Shown here in pieces: positions 31,585-40,295 of a DNA stretch of 64,000 nt; the first letter of the stretch is position 1, and every line of letters begins with the position of its first letter. The notes under the pieces are model-generated. The model searched no databases, was not told where the DNA came from, and worked only from the letters and a program-made list of their open reading frames with translations. Position numbers and translations under genes: made by a program. The DNA comes from Leucobacter rhizosphaerae (GTDB taxonomy: Bacteria > Actinomycetota > Actinomycetes > Actinomycetales > Microbacteriaceae): contig NZ_CP095043.1 of assembly GCF_022919175.1 (NCBI RefSeq), positions 310,001 to 374,000 of the forward strand, written 5' to 3'.

Positions 31585-31817
31585 GCCGACAGTGAGGCGC
31601 GCAAGCGTGCATAATGCTCGTCGGCGTTCACCGCCTCGACAGCGTTCGTCCGGATCTCCCCGAGCCGGAGGAGGATCTCTGACCGCCACTCCTCAACCGT
31701 GTTTCGATCCTGGGCATCTTCCCGGAGGCTATCCAACAGAGCCTGCACCACTTGGGCGCGCTGATCCGCATCGAGAGTGAGGCCCTCGCGAATAACCTGT
31801 GCCACATCCGGGGTCAT
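31581..31817 (-). CDS. Antitoxin of the putative addiction-module component family
   Basis: A 78-residue acidic helical protein from ATG 31817, with TACACC 7 nt upstream. It fits the PF09720/TIGR02574 antitoxin family: MTPDVAQVIREGLTLDADQRAQVVQALLDSL is split here as LTLDADQRAQVVQALLDSL with the following VEEWRSEILLRLGEI, the usual W-x-x-E-I-x-x-R segment. It precedes and overlaps the toxin gene. A more distant in-frame start exists but adds unrelated sequence. Confidence 0.82.
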   Translation of the reverse strand: MTPDVAQVIREGLTLDADQRAQVVQALLDSLREDAQDRNTVEEWRSEILLRLGEIRTNAVEAVNADEHYARLRASLSA

Positions 31818-31953
31818 GCCGCTCGGTGTATGCCGTCTGTCCGACACGGAGGGGGTTTCCACACCCTGATTCCGCCGCGGACCAGAGGCCCTTTCGACGG
31901 TCGGTGCACGGGCGCGGGATCTGACACGTGTCGTGATTGCGAATCGTTGAGAG

Positions 31954-32026
31954 TGCCCCCGGCAGGATTCGAACCTGCGACCAAGAGATTAGAAGGCTCC
32001 TGCTCTATCCCCTGAGCTACGGAGGC
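31954..32026 (-). tRNA. tRNA-Arg (TCT)
   Basis: Acceptor GCCTCCG (5' end at 32026) pairs with CGGGGGC, with one G-U pair. The D stem, a TCT anticodon in the loop ttctaat and the GGTTCGAATCC T-loop are all present. CCA is not encoded. It reads AGA codons. Confidence 0.95.
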
Positions 32027-32085
32027 GGCCTTTCGAGGGTACACCGTGAGGCGAAGCCTCCACGGCCAGTGCATGCCGGTGTCGG

Positions 32086-32655
32086 CTACTTCGCCTTCGC
32101 GGCGGCCTTCGCAGCGCGCTTCGTCTCCCGCACTCGCAGGAGCGACTCGGGAGACGTGATGTCCGCGACACTCCGGAACGATCCCTCCTCGCCATAGGCG
32201 CCCGCCGCTTCGCGCCAGCCCGCACCGGTGAAGCCGCACTGCTTGCCGAGCAGCGCGAGGAAGATCTTCGCCTTCTGCTCGCCGAACCCGGGCAGCGATC
32301 GGAGCCGCTTCAGCACGGTTGCTCCGTCGGGGTCGCCCTCTGTCCAGAGGGTCTCAGCGCGTCCCTGCCAGTCATCGAGCAGCGCCTGGCACAGCGCCTG
32401 CACCCGGGCGGCCATCGACCCGGGGAAGCGGTGCACCGCCGGCGTCTGCTTGAACGCAGCGGCGAAGTCCTCGGGATCCGTCTCCGCGATGGTACGCGCA
32501 TCGAGCGCACCGATCCGCTGCTCGATCTTGAGCGGCCCGGCAAACGCGACCTCCATCGCGACCTGCTGATCGAGCAGCATGCCGATGAGGAGGGCGAGCG
32601 GGTCGGCGGTCAACAGCTCGTCGGCTGCGGGATCGTCGGTCAGGTGGAGGCTCAT
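32086..32655 (-). CDS. HhH-GPD-type base excision repair protein
   Basis: A 189-residue protein of the actinobacterial HhH-GPD family related to endonuclease III. It contains ADPLALLIGMLLDQQVAMEVAF (helical core, split here as LALLIGMLLDQQVAMEVAF) and the hairpin LRSLPGFGEQKAKIFLALLG. The catalytic Asp and the Fe-S cluster cysteines of Nth are not evident, so its glycosylase activity is uncertain. The C-terminus is a Lys/Ala-rich tail. ATG 32655 has TAGACT 6 nt upstream. Confidence 0.82.
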   Translation of the reverse strand: MSLHLTDDPAADELLTADPLALLIGMLLDQQVAMEVAFAGPLKIEQRIGALDARTIAETDPEDFAAAFKQTPAVHRFPGSMAARVQALCQALLDDWQGRAETLWTEGDPDGATVLKRLRSLPGFGEQKAKIFLALLGKQCGFTGAGWREAAGAYGEEGSFRSVADITSPESLLRVRETKRAAKAAAKAK

Positions 32656-32719
32656 GGGCCCAGTCTAGGTCGGTTGTCGCATCGCGCACAGAGCCCCGCG
32701 CCAGGAGTACAGTGACTCC

Positions 32720-33364
32720 ATGGTGTCCGTGGAGAACATGGTGGCGTTCGGGATCGCCGCGTTTGTGCTGATCATCATCCCGGGGCCGAGTGTGCTCTTC
32801 ACGATCGGCCGCACGCTCGCGCTCGGTCGCATCGGCGGGCTGCTCAGCGTGCTCGGCAACACGCTCGCGGCCCTGGCCATCGTGCTCGCCGTCGCATTCG
32901 GGATCGGGGCCCTCGTCGCGTCGTCCGTGGTGCTCTTCACGGTGATCAAGTTCGGCGGTGCCGCGTACCTCGTCTACCTCGGGGTGCAGGCGATCCGGCA
33001 CCGCAACCGGGCGGTCGAGACGACCGCGGCCCCGGTGCGACTCTCCGGTCGGCGGCAGGTGCTGCAGGGGTTCCTGGTGGGCGTCACCAACCCGAAGTCG
33101 ATCGCGTTCTTCGTCGCCGTGCTGCCGCAGTTCGTGACCCCGGGTGCGGGATCGGTGCCCCTCCAGATCATCGAGCTCGGCCTGATCTTCGTGGTGCTCG
33201 CCGCCGTGTGCGACACGGTCTGGGCGCTCATTGCGAGCGCAGCGCGGGGATGGTTCGGGAAGTCGCCGAAGCGTATGGCCGCGATGAGCGCGACGGGCGG
33301 GGGATTCCTCGTCGTGCTGGGCGGGGTCCTCGCGTTCTCGGGTCAGCGTCAGCCGAGCCTGTAA
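32720..33364 (+). CDS. LysE/RhtB family exporter
   Basis: A 214-residue membrane protein with about six helices, typical of amino acid exporters. The motif IIIPGPSVLFTIGRTLALGR near the N-terminus, GGAAYLVYLGVQAIR and GFLVGVTNPKSIAFFVAVLP are family signatures. Export of an amino acid or homoserine-type compound is likely; the exact substrate is unknown. ATG 32720 has TACAGT 6 nt upstream (leaderless). It is divergent from the HhH-GPD gene, 64 nt apart. Confidence 0.9.
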   Translation: MVSVENMVAFGIAAFVLIIIPGPSVLFTIGRTLALGRIGGLLSVLGNTLAALAIVLAVAFGIGALVASSVVLFTVIKFGGAAYLVYLGVQAIRHRNRAVETTAAPVRLSGRRQVLQGFLVGVTNPKSIAFFVAVLPQFVTPGAGSVPLQIIELGLIFVVLAAVCDTVWALIASAARGWFGKSPKRMAAMSATGGGFLVVLGGVLAFSGQRQPSL

Positions 33365-33399
33365 CGACGATCCGCAGGCGCGCGCACAGGAGTACCGGC

Positions 33400-33418
33400 C
33401 GCCGCGGAGCCCGCGGCG
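33400..33418. terminator. Terminator between the LysE and globin genes
   Basis: CGCCGCGG/CCGCGGCG, a perfect 8-bp stem with a 3-nt loop, lies between the convergent genes. Confidence 0.6.
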
Positions 33419-33433
33419 CGGCAGAGGTCCGAC

Positions 33434-33874
33434 TCAGTCGAGTCGGTTCACCATCGCCTGCGCCGCACGATCGACGTAGTCGCGGAACGCGGCGTCGTGC
33501 ATCGGAGGCAGCGCAACTGCGTCGAGGGCGGCGTTCATGTGCAGGAGCCAGCGGTCGCGGGCGTCGGGATTGACGTGGAATGCGGCGTGGCGCATGCGCA
33601 GCCGCGGGTGCCCGCGCTGCTCCGAGTACGTCGTCGGGCCGCCCCAGTACTGCTCCAGGAACGTGCGCAATCGCCAGATGGCGCCCTCCCAGTCGGCGTC
33701 GGGGTACATCGGTGCGAGCACGGGATCCTCGCGAACCCCGTCGTAGAACACCCGCACGATGCGCTCGAACGTCTCCGTGCCGCCGACCTGCGCCCACACG
33801 GTGTCCGTGACGGCGCTCCCGGTGGCGCCGGAGCGCAGGGTGAGTCGGGGCGCGGACTGCGGCTCGTCGGTCAC
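33434..33874 (-). CDS. glbO: Truncated hemoglobin, group II (GlbO type)
   Basis: A 146-residue heme protein, slightly longer than the ~125-residue core because of an N-terminal extension. VGGTETFERIVRVFYDGV is helices A and B with the B10 Tyr; MYPDADWEGAIWRLRTFLEQYWGGP carries the group II Tyr and Trp positions (in parts: MYPDADWEGAIWRL, FLEQYWGGP). The proximal His is in LRMRHAAFHVN. Roles in O2 or NO handling are known for the family. GTG 33874 overlaps the MscS stop (GTGA), so translation is coupled to the channel gene. Confidence 0.9.
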   Translation of the reverse strand: MTDEPQSAPRLTLRSGATGSAVTDTVWAQVGGTETFERIVRVFYDGVREDPVLAPMYPDADWEGAIWRLRTFLEQYWGGPTTYSEQRGHPRLRMRHAAFHVNPDARDRWLLHMNAALDAVALPPMHDAAFRDYVDRAAQAMVNRLD

Positions 33875-34776
33875 TTGGTGCCTCCAGGTCCTTTGGGGAG
33901 CTCGTCCGCCAGTTTGATGTCGTGCTCGCGGAACTTGCGGCGGATCTCGGCCCGGATCGCGCGCTGGATCTCCCACTGCGCCTCCGGTCGCGTCCGCACG
34001 GCGAGGCGCAGTGTCGCGCGATCCCCGAACACGCTCTCGAGCCCCATCATCTCCGGTTCGCCCGTGACCTTGCGGGCGTACTTGTCGGAGCGGAGCAGGG
34101 TGCGCGCCGCATCCAGGGTGACCTCGGTGACGTGGGCGAGATCCTGGTTCGCATCGACGGTGACATCGATGAGGGCTCGACCCCATCCCTGCGAGGAGTT
34201 GCCGAGCGTGAGGATCTCGCCGTTCCTGATGAACCAGAGCGTGCCGTCGAGCGCCCGCACCTGGGTGACCCGGATCCCGACGTCCTCGACCGTTCCGCTC
34301 ACCTGATCGATGGTGACGACGTCGCCGACCCCCAGCTGGTCCTCGAACACCATGAAGATGCCGTTGAGGAGATCCTTGACGATGTTCTGCGCGCCGAAGG
34401 CCAGGCCGGCCGCAACGATGCCCGCGGACGTCAGGAGCGCGGCGAGGTTCACGTTGAGCTGGCTGAGGATCAGGATCAGCGCGATCACGACCACGGTCCA
34501 GGTGATCACGGCGCGGCCGACGGTGCCGAGGGTGCGAGTTCGCTGCACGGCACGGGCGTTGACGTAGGGTGCCGCCTGCATCTCGGAGGTCGTGTCGACG
34601 TCCTGCGCGCGCTTCACGCCGCGGACCACCTGGGTGACCGTGCGCATCAGGAGACGGCGCAGGAGCCAGTTGAGCAGGATCGCGCCGATCACGATGAGCG
34701 CGATGTTGATGGGTGTGGCGTAGGTCGTGTAGAACGACCCCACCGTGCCCTGCACGACCTCTCCGACGCCGTCCAT
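33871..34776 (-). CDS. Small-conductance mechanosensitive channel (MscS family)
   Basis: A 301-residue channel with three membrane helices: about 22-45, about 88-108, and the pore helix LLTSAGIVAAGLAFGAQNIV. GAQNIVKDLLNGIFMVFEDQ and the beta domain VGDVVTIDQVSGTVEDVGIR are hallmark sequences. The cytoplasmic C-terminal domain is complete. Protects against osmotic downshock. The start ATG 34776 overlaps the pepN stop by one base and the end overlaps the globin gene, giving a pepN-mscS-glbO chain. Confidence 0.92.
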   Translation of the reverse strand: MDGVGEVVQGTVGSFYTTYATPINIALIVIGAILLNWLLRRLLMRTVTQVVRGVKRAQDVDTTSEMQAAPYVNARAVQRTRTLGTVGRAVITWTVVVIALILILSQLNVNLAALLTSAGIVAAGLAFGAQNIVKDLLNGIFMVFEDQLGVGDVVTIDQVSGTVEDVGIRVTQVRALDGTLWFIRNGEILTLGNSSQGWGRALIDVTVDANQDLAHVTEVTLDAARTLLRSDKYARKVTGEPEMMGLESVFGDRATLRLAVRTRPEAQWEIQRAIRAEIRRKFREHDIKLADELPKGPGGTK

Positions 34777-37337
34777 CAGACCTCCGCGTCGGTGCGCTGC
34801 GCGGCGAGGGCCCGGGTCACGCCGGCGAGATGCTCGGTGATGAGGCGGCGCAGTGCCGCCGGCGCCGAGGCGTGCGACTCCAGCCAGGATCGGGTGGCCT
34901 CAGCCAGCGCCTCGTTCGCGAGCGGTGAGGGGTAGAAGCCGTCGATCATCTCCTCGGCGATCGCGTAGCTGCGCGACTCCCACACCTCGGTGACGGCCGC
35001 GAAGAAGCGCTCGACGAACGGCTCGAGCGTCGAGCGGTCCGCGACGCGGGTGAATCCGAGTCCGGTCGCGCGCACGATGAGGTTGGACGCACCCGCCGCA
35101 TCGAAGACACTCGCCCAGGCCGCGTCCTTGTCCACGGGCGTGGGGAGCGCGGCGCGGGCGTGCGCGGCGGACTGCTCGCCGCTCGCGGTGCGGTCATCGG
35201 CGAGGGCGGCCTCGATCTCCGCGGCCGTCGTCCGACCGCCCGCGGCGAGAGCGATGAGGAGCTCCCACCCGAGGTCCGTGTCGATGTCGAGCCCCTCGAG
35301 CTCGACGTCTCCGGCGAGCAACTGGAGCACGAGATCGAGGTGGGCGTCGCTCGCGGCGATGCCCGAGAACGCCTTCACGAACTGGAACTGGGTGTCGGAT
35401 CCCGCCGGTGCCGCCGCCGCGAGACGCCACAGCGTGTCGGCGACGCGCTCGAGGGTGGCGGATCGGCGCTCGGGGGCGACGTAGCTCGAGGCCGCCAGGA
35501 TCAGCTGCTGGAGCAGCGTGCGCAAGGTGGTCGAGGCCGTCTCCCGGTCGATGTGCGCGAGCACCACCTCGATGAACCGGCTGGCCGGCAGCTCGGCGTC
35601 GCGGGTCGCGTCCCAGAGCGTGCCCCAGACGAGAGAACGGGCCAGGGAGTCGGTCACGTCTCCGAGGCGCTCGGATACCGTCGCGAGCGAACGCTCGTCG
35701 AGGCGGATCTTGGCGTAGGTGAGGTCGTCGTCATTCAGGATCAGCAGTGCGGGCTGGGTGACGCCGACGAGCTCCGGCACGTCGGTCGAGGGGCCATCGA
35801 TGTCGAGTTCGATGCGCTGCGCGCGGACGAGCCCGCTGTCGCCCTCCTCGTACAGTCCGACGGCGATCCGGTGCGGGCGCAGCGTCGGGTACTCGTCGAT
35901 CGCCGACTGGTCGATGCTGAAGGATGCGTATCGGCCGTCCGCGTCGAGGGTGAAGTTCGGACGGAGCGTGTTCACGCCCGCGGTCTCGAGCCACTGCTCG
36001 GACCACCCCGACAGGTCTCGGCCGCTCTGCGCTTCGAGTTCGGTGAGGAGGTCGCGCAGCTCCGTGTTCGCGTGGTGGTGCTTCACGAAGTAGTCGTGCA
36101 CGCCGCGCATGAACGGCTCGCGGCCGACCCAGGCGACGAGCTGCTTGAGCACGGACGCGCCCTTCGCGTACGTGATGCCGTCGAAGTTCACGAGCACGTC
36201 TTCGAGGTCGCGGATCTCGGCGACGATCGGGTGGGTGGACGGCAGCTGATCCTGCCGGTACGCCCACGACTTCTCGGAGGCGACGAAGGTCGTCCAGCAC
36301 TCGGTCCACTCGGTCGCCTCGGCGGTGGCGAGGGTCGACATGTACTCGGCGAACGACTCGTTGAGCCAGAGGTCGTTCCACCACCGCATGGTGACGAGGT
36401 CGCCGAACCACATGTGGGCCAGCTCGTGCAGGATCGTGACGACACGACGCTCGCGCATCGCGTCGGTCACCTGGCTGCGGAAGACGTAGGCCTCGGTGAA
36501 GGTAACGGCGCCCGCGTTCTCCATCGCGCCGGCGTTGAACTCGGGCACGAAGAGCTGATCGTACTTGTCGAACGGGTAGGGGTAGTCGAACTGCTCCTCG
36601 AAGAAGGCGAACCCCTGGCGGGTCTTCTCGAACACGTAGTCGGCGTCGAGGTACTCGGCGAGGGACTCGCGGCAGAAGACGCCGAGCGGGATCGTGCGGC
36701 CGTCTCGGCTGGTGAGCTCGCTCCGCACCTCGTGATAGGGGCCCGCGATGAGCGCGGTGATGTAGCTCGACATGATGGGCGTCGGCGCGAAGGTCCAGGT
36801 GGCGATCGCCTCGCCGTTGGCGTCGCCCGCCGGCGTCGGGGTCGGGGTCGGCTGGTTGCTGGAGAGCTTCCAGCGCGCGGGTGCGGTCACGGTGAACTGG
36901 AAGGTCGCTTTCAGATCCGGCTGCTCGAAGACCGGGAAGACCCGACGCGAATCCGGGACCTCGAACTGGGAGTAGAGGTAGACCTCGCCGTCCGCGGGAT
37001 CGACGAAGCGGTGCAGACCCTCGCCCGTATTGGTGTACCGCTGGGTCGACACGACCCGGAGGGTGTTCTGCGCCTGGAGCGCCTCGAGAGCAATCCGGGA
37101 ATCGGCGAACGCGACCGAGGGGTCGACGGTCGCACCATTCAGCTCGAGAGAGTCGACCGAGTCCGCGATGAGGTCGATGAACGTCTGCGCGCCGGGCGTG
37201 GCGGTGAAGCTGACGGTCGTCGAAGCGCGGAAGGTGTCGGCACCGGTGGTGAGGTCGAGGGCGATCTCGTAGCTCTGGACGTCGACGATGGCGGCGCGCT
37301 CCTGCGCCTCGGCTCGGGTGAGATTTGTTCCTGGCAC
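34776..37337 (-). CDS. pepN: Aminopeptidase N
   Basis: A cytoplasmic M1 metallopeptidase that removes N-terminal residues from peptides. It is 853 residues. The substrate motif GAMEN (NAGAMENAGAVTF) and the zinc site HELAHMWFGDLVTM with its downstream Glu (LNESFAEYM) are intact. The N-terminal beta saddle and the long helical ERAP1-like C-terminal domain follow the normal order. The GTG start at 37337 has GGAG 6 nt upstream. It is divergent from the DsbA-like gene and first of the pepN-mscS-glbO chain. Confidence 0.96.
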   Translation of the reverse strand: MPGTNLTRAEAQERAAIVDVQSYEIALDLTTGADTFRASTTVSFTATPGAQTFIDLIADSVDSLELNGATVDPSVAFADSRIALEALQAQNTLRVVSTQRYTNTGEGLHRFVDPADGEVYLYSQFEVPDSRRVFPVFEQPDLKATFQFTVTAPARWKLSSNQPTPTPTPAGDANGEAIATWTFAPTPIMSSYITALIAGPYHEVRSELTSRDGRTIPLGVFCRESLAEYLDADYVFEKTRQGFAFFEEQFDYPYPFDKYDQLFVPEFNAGAMENAGAVTFTEAYVFRSQVTDAMRERRVVTILHELAHMWFGDLVTMRWWNDLWLNESFAEYMSTLATAEATEWTECWTTFVASEKSWAYRQDQLPSTHPIVAEIRDLEDVLVNFDGITYAKGASVLKQLVAWVGREPFMRGVHDYFVKHHHANTELRDLLTELEAQSGRDLSGWSEQWLETAGVNTLRPNFTLDADGRYASFSIDQSAIDEYPTLRPHRIAVGLYEEGDSGLVRAQRIELDIDGPSTDVPELVGVTQPALLILNDDDLTYAKIRLDERSLATVSERLGDVTDSLARSLVWGTLWDATRDAELPASRFIEVVLAHIDRETASTTLRTLLQQLILAASSYVAPERRSATLERVADTLWRLAAAAPAGSDTQFQFVKAFSGIAASDAHLDLVLQLLAGDVELEGLDIDTDLGWELLIALAAGGRTTAAEIEAALADDRTASGEQSAAHARAALPTPVDKDAAWASVFDAAGASNLIVRATGLGFTRVADRSTLEPFVERFFAAVTEVWESRSYAIAEEMIDGFYPSPLANEALAEATRSWLESHASAPAALRRLITEHLAGVTRALAAQRTDAEV

Positions 37338-37388
37338 GCGTGCTCCTGGGATCGAGGTGATCTGATGGCACCACCCTATTCCTCGGCA

Positions 37389-37419
37389 CTGACAGCTCGC
37401 AGAGTTCCGGGTCTACACT
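37389..37419 (+). promoter_or_regulatory. Leaderless promoter of the DsbA-like gene
   Basis: CTGACA (37389-37394) and TACACT (37414-37419) are 19 nt apart. The start codon lies 6 nt beyond the -10 box, so transcription likely begins at or next to the ATG. Confidence 0.6.
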
Positions 37420-37425
37420 GACGAT

Positions 37426-38034
37426 ATGACTGCATCGACTCCCGCCGTTGAGTTCTGGTTCGATCCGATCTGCCCCTGGTGCTGGATGACCAGCCGGTGG
37501 GCGAGTGACGTTGCAGAGGTGCGAGGCTTCGAGATCGCCTGGCATCCGATCAGCCTGGCGATCCTCAATGAGGGGCAGGACGTGCCGGAGCCCTACGCCG
37601 AGGGGCAGCGCCAGGGGTTGCGGCTCGGGCGCGTCGCCGAGGCGGCAGGTCGGGCGCAGGGCCCCGCCGCGGTCGGCAAGGCCTACACCGCGATCGGCAC
37701 GCGGGTGCATCCCGGCGGTCGCTCCGACTACGACACGATCATCGACGAGGTGCTGGCCGAGCTCGGTCTTCCCGAGGACCTGCGGTCGGCGGCGGACGAT
37801 ACGGGCCTCGATGCGCAGCTCCGTACGAACACGGATCACGCGATGGCCATCGCCGGGCCCGACGTCGGCGTGCCGATCATCTCGGTCGACGGCGCCGCCT
37901 TCTTCGGCCCGGTCGTCACCCCCGCGCCGAAGGGGGAAGACGCGCTGCGTCTCTGGGACGGGATCGTGATGGCAGCGAGTGTTCCAGGGTTCTACGAGCT
38001 CAAGCGCGGACGGACCGAGGGCCCGCAGTTCTGA
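37426..38034 (+). CDS. DsbA-family oxidoreductase, mycothiol-dependent nitroreductase type (Rv2466c-like)
   Basis: A 202-residue thioredoxin-fold protein with the active site CPWCW near the N-terminus (FWFDPICPWCWMTSRW). This is the form found in the mycobacterial Rv2466c family, which uses mycothiol. The helical insert (about 60-130) and the cis-Pro loop GVPIISVDG are as in the DsbA family. No signal peptide, so it acts in the cytoplasm. Mycothiol use would fit an actinobacterium, but no mycothiol gene lies in this window. The promoter is leaderless. Confidence 0.85.
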   Translation: MTASTPAVEFWFDPICPWCWMTSRWASDVAEVRGFEIAWHPISLAILNEGQDVPEPYAEGQRQGLRLGRVAEAAGRAQGPAAVGKAYTAIGTRVHPGGRSDYDTIIDEVLAELGLPEDLRSAADDTGLDAQLRTNTDHAMAIAGPDVGVPIISVDGAAFFGPVVTPAPKGEDALRLWDGIVMAASVPGFYELKRGRTEGPQF

Positions 38035-38061
38035 CCCGTCTCGTTCGGTAGACTCGAGGTC

Positions 38062-38553
38062 ATGCGCATTCACGTCGCCACCGACCACGCCGGACTCGAA
38101 TTCAGCCAGCAGCTGCAGCAGCACCTGCGCGACCAGGGGCACGAGGTCATCGACCACGGGCCCGACCACTACGACGCACTGGACGACTACCCGTCGTTCT
38201 GCATCAACGCGGCGCAGGGGGTCGCTCGGGATGAGCGTGCCGGGGTGCCGGCGCTGGGCGTCGTCTTCGGCGGGTCCGGCAACGGCGAGCAGATGGCCGC
38301 GAACAAGGTGGCCGGGATCCGCGCCGCGCTCGTGTGGAACGATGAGATCGCCGAGCTCGCGCGTGAGCACAACAACGCGAACGTGATCTCGATCGGTGCG
38401 CGCCAGCACCCGGTCGAGGATGCGATCCGCTTCATCGACCGCTTCATCGCGACCCCCTTCACCGGGGATGAGCGTCACGTACGCCGGATCGCCCAGCTCG
38501 GCGAGTACGAGCAGACCGGCGCCATCGCGGGCAAGCAGGTCGACGCTCCGTAG
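38062..38553 (+). CDS. rpiB: Ribose-5-phosphate isomerase B
   Basis: Interconverts ribose 5-phosphate and ribulose 5-phosphate in the pentose phosphate pathway. It is 163 residues of the RpiB/LacAB family. The N-terminal HVATDHAGLEFSQQL, the phosphate-binding VFGGSGNGEQMAANKVAGIRAAL (in parts VFGGSGNGEQMAANK, GIRAAL) and EHNNANVISIGARQHP are characteristic. The position that is Cys in the E. coli type is Ser, as in actinobacterial RpiB. ATG 38062 has TAGACT 7 nt upstream. The Nei-type gene follows 17 nt later, probably in the same transcript. Confidence 0.95.
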   Translation: MRIHVATDHAGLEFSQQLQQHLRDQGHEVIDHGPDHYDALDDYPSFCINAAQGVARDERAGVPALGVVFGGSGNGEQMAANKVAGIRAALVWNDEIAELAREHNNANVISIGARQHPVEDAIRFIDRFIATPFTGDERHVRRIAQLGEYEQTGAIAGKQVDAP

Positions 38554-38570
38554 GCTGAGAGGATCTCCGG

Positions 38571-39617
38571 ATGCCCGAGGGCCACTCCGTCCATCGCATC
38601 GCGCGGCAGTTCGCGGTCAATTTCGTCGGCACGGCGCCGGCCGTGACAAGCCCGCAGGGGCGGTTCGCGCAGGGTGCCGCGATCCTGAACGGTCGCGAGA
38701 TGACCGACGCGCGCGCCGTCGGCAAGCAGATGTTCCTCGAGTTCACGGGCGACCACTGGTTGCGGGTGCATCTCGGCATCTACGGCGCCTGGGACTTCGC
38801 GGGCGATGTGCAGGTCGATCCGTCGATCCAGATCCACGCGACGAAGTTCGGGCGCGGTCGGCTCGGGCAGACGGGGATGGCGGGGGCGGTCGACGCTGCG
38901 ACCCCGGTCGCGGATGCCGGCGCGGGATCAGGCTCGGATGCCGTCGCGGTCGACGAGGAGGCCGAGGACTCGGTGACCTCGATCGGCGCCCCGCGACGGG
39001 CGCGCGTGCGCATGGCCGAACAGGATCGCTCCGGCGGACTCCTCGAGTCGTTCCCGCCCGATCCGGTGGGCCAGGTGCGCGTGCGACTGCTGAACGACAC
39101 GGTGTGCGCGGACCTCCGAGGTCCGACCGCCTGCGAGGTGCTGACCCCGGGGGAGGTCGACGCGGTGATCCAGCGTCTCGGGCCGGATCCGGCGAACGCG
39201 AACACCGAGGCCGAGCGGCAGCGGTTCGTCGAGCGGGCGGCGAAGAAGAAGACCCCTATCGGGCTCGTGCTCATGGACCAATCGGTCGTCGCGGGGATCG
39301 GCAACGTGTACCGAGCCGAGATGCTCTTCCGTGCGGAACTGAACCCGCACACCCCGGCGAACCAGCTCAGCGAGACGGTGCTCGAGGAGATGTGGGACGA
39401 CTGGGCGCACCTGCTGGAGACCGGGATCACGGTCGGGCAGATGGTGACGATCGACGGTCTCACCGGCGACGACTACGTGCGTGCGCTGCAGGAGCGGGAC
39501 GAGCGGCACTGGGTCTACAAGCTGGAGGGCACCCCCTGCAAACGGTGCGGCACGAACATCGTGCTGGAAGAATTCGGCGCCCGCAAGCTGTACTGGTGCC
39601 CGGGCTGCCAGACCTGA
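38571..39617 (+). CDS. Formamidopyrimidine-DNA glycosylase/endonuclease VIII family protein (Nei-type)
   Basis: A 348-residue glycosylase/AP lyase for oxidised bases. It begins MPEGHSVHRIA, the PEGH form typical of actinobacterial Nei proteins, with catalytic Pro2 and Glu3. The H2TH region is DQSVVAGIGNVYRAEMLF, and the zinc finger CKRCGTNIV ... YWCPGCQ is intact at the C-terminus. An insert of about 70 residues (around 100-170), rich in Ala, Asp, Gly and Ser, interrupts the N-terminal domain and is not part of the usual fold. It follows rpiB by 17 nt and ends at a small hairpin. Confidence 0.9.
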   Translation: MPEGHSVHRIARQFAVNFVGTAPAVTSPQGRFAQGAAILNGREMTDARAVGKQMFLEFTGDHWLRVHLGIYGAWDFAGDVQVDPSIQIHATKFGRGRLGQTGMAGAVDAATPVADAGAGSGSDAVAVDEEAEDSVTSIGAPRRARVRMAEQDRSGGLLESFPPDPVGQVRVRLLNDTVCADLRGPTACEVLTPGEVDAVIQRLGPDPANANTEAERQRFVERAAKKKTPIGLVLMDQSVVAGIGNVYRAEMLFRAELNPHTPANQLSETVLEEMWDDWAHLLETGITVGQMVTIDGLTGDDYVRALQERDERHWVYKLEGTPCKRCGTNIVLEEFGARKLYWCPGCQT

Positions 39618-39628
39618 CGCAGTCAGGT
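39612..39628 (+). terminator. Hairpin overlapping the Nei-type stop codon
   Basis: ACCTGAC-GCA-GTCAGGT: a perfect 7-bp stem that includes the stop codon. Plausible terminator, but short. Confidence 0.45.
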
Positions 39629-39685
39629 GATCCCGACCCGCGGCGCGCCGGTGTACGGAGCGAGCGGCATGACCCAGAAGTGTGG

Positions 39686-39809
39686 CATAATTGATCCTTG
39701 TGCCACGGTGCGGTACTGCCGCGAGGGTCCGCACGGACCGTGAGCTCACCACTTTAGACATTTTCGAATTCCGCGTTCCGACTTGCGGCGGCCGCAGAGA
39801 GAGACCATC
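39686..39809 (+). promoter_or_regulatory. Promoter and structured leader of rplS
   Basis: CATAAT (39686-39691) is a -10 candidate; its -35 is unclear. The ~115-nt leader contains competing stems: GTGCGG (39708-39713) with CCGCAC (39729-39734), or GGTCCG/CGGACC (39726-39739), plus the perfect palindrome GTGAGCTCAC (39740-39749). A leader of this kind could give L19 autoregulation, but no named leader family was recognised. Confidence 0.5.
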
Positions 39810-40157
39810 ATGCAGAAGCTCGACCACGTCGATGCCTCGTCGCTCAAGAGCGACATCCCCGAGTTCCGTGCCGGTGACACTGTCAAGGTGCACGTCAACA
39901 TCGTCGAGGGCAACCGTTCGCGTGTCCAGGTGTTCCAGGGCGTCGTCATCTCCCGCCACGGCGAGGGTGTCCGCGAGACCTTCACCGTGCGCAAGATCAG
40001 CTTCCAGGTGGGCGTGGAGCGTAAGTTCCCCGTGCACTCGCCCGCGATCGAGAAGATCGAGGTCGTCACCCACGGTGATGTCCGTCGTGCGAAGCTCTAC
40101 TACCTCCGCGGCCTGACCGGCAAGAAGGCGAAGATCAAGGAGAAGCGCGACCGCTAG
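39810..40157 (+). CDS. rplS: 50S ribosomal protein L19
   Basis: A 115-residue ribosomal protein. [53 protein letters not shown] and the basic C-terminus ([18 protein letters not shown]) are all canonical. ATG 39810 is preceded by a purine-rich GAGAGAGACC. An in-frame ATG 27 nt upstream would add residues not seen in L19. A strong hairpin follows before lepB; in many bacteria rplS and lepB are neighbours. Confidence 0.98.
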   Translation: MQKLDHVDASSLKSDIPEFRAGDTVKVHVNIVEGNRSRVQVFQGVVISRHGEGVRETFTVRKISFQVGVERKFPVHSPAIEKIEVVTHGDVRRAKLYYLRGLTGKKAKIKEKRDR

Positions 40158-40200
40158 TCGCCTCTCATACGGGCTTTCTCACGGAAGCCTGTGACGCTCC

Positions 40201-40231
40201 CAGGCTCCCCCCTGTCAAGGGTGGGAGCCTG
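40201..40231 (+). terminator. Terminator or attenuator between rplS and lepB
   Basis: CAGGCTCCC/GGGAGCCTG is a perfect 9-bp stem, with an inner ccct/aggg extension in the loop. Confidence 0.7.
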
Positions 40232-40295
40232 AAGTGTCTCCGCCGGGCGGAACACGCCCGGCGACCCCGTTGGATCCCGAACCCCTGGAGCATCA

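Noticed and set aside
31814..32239. Protein encoded across tRNA-Arg on the minus strand
   Set aside because: It overlaps the tRNA and the antitoxin promoter region and shows no domain.
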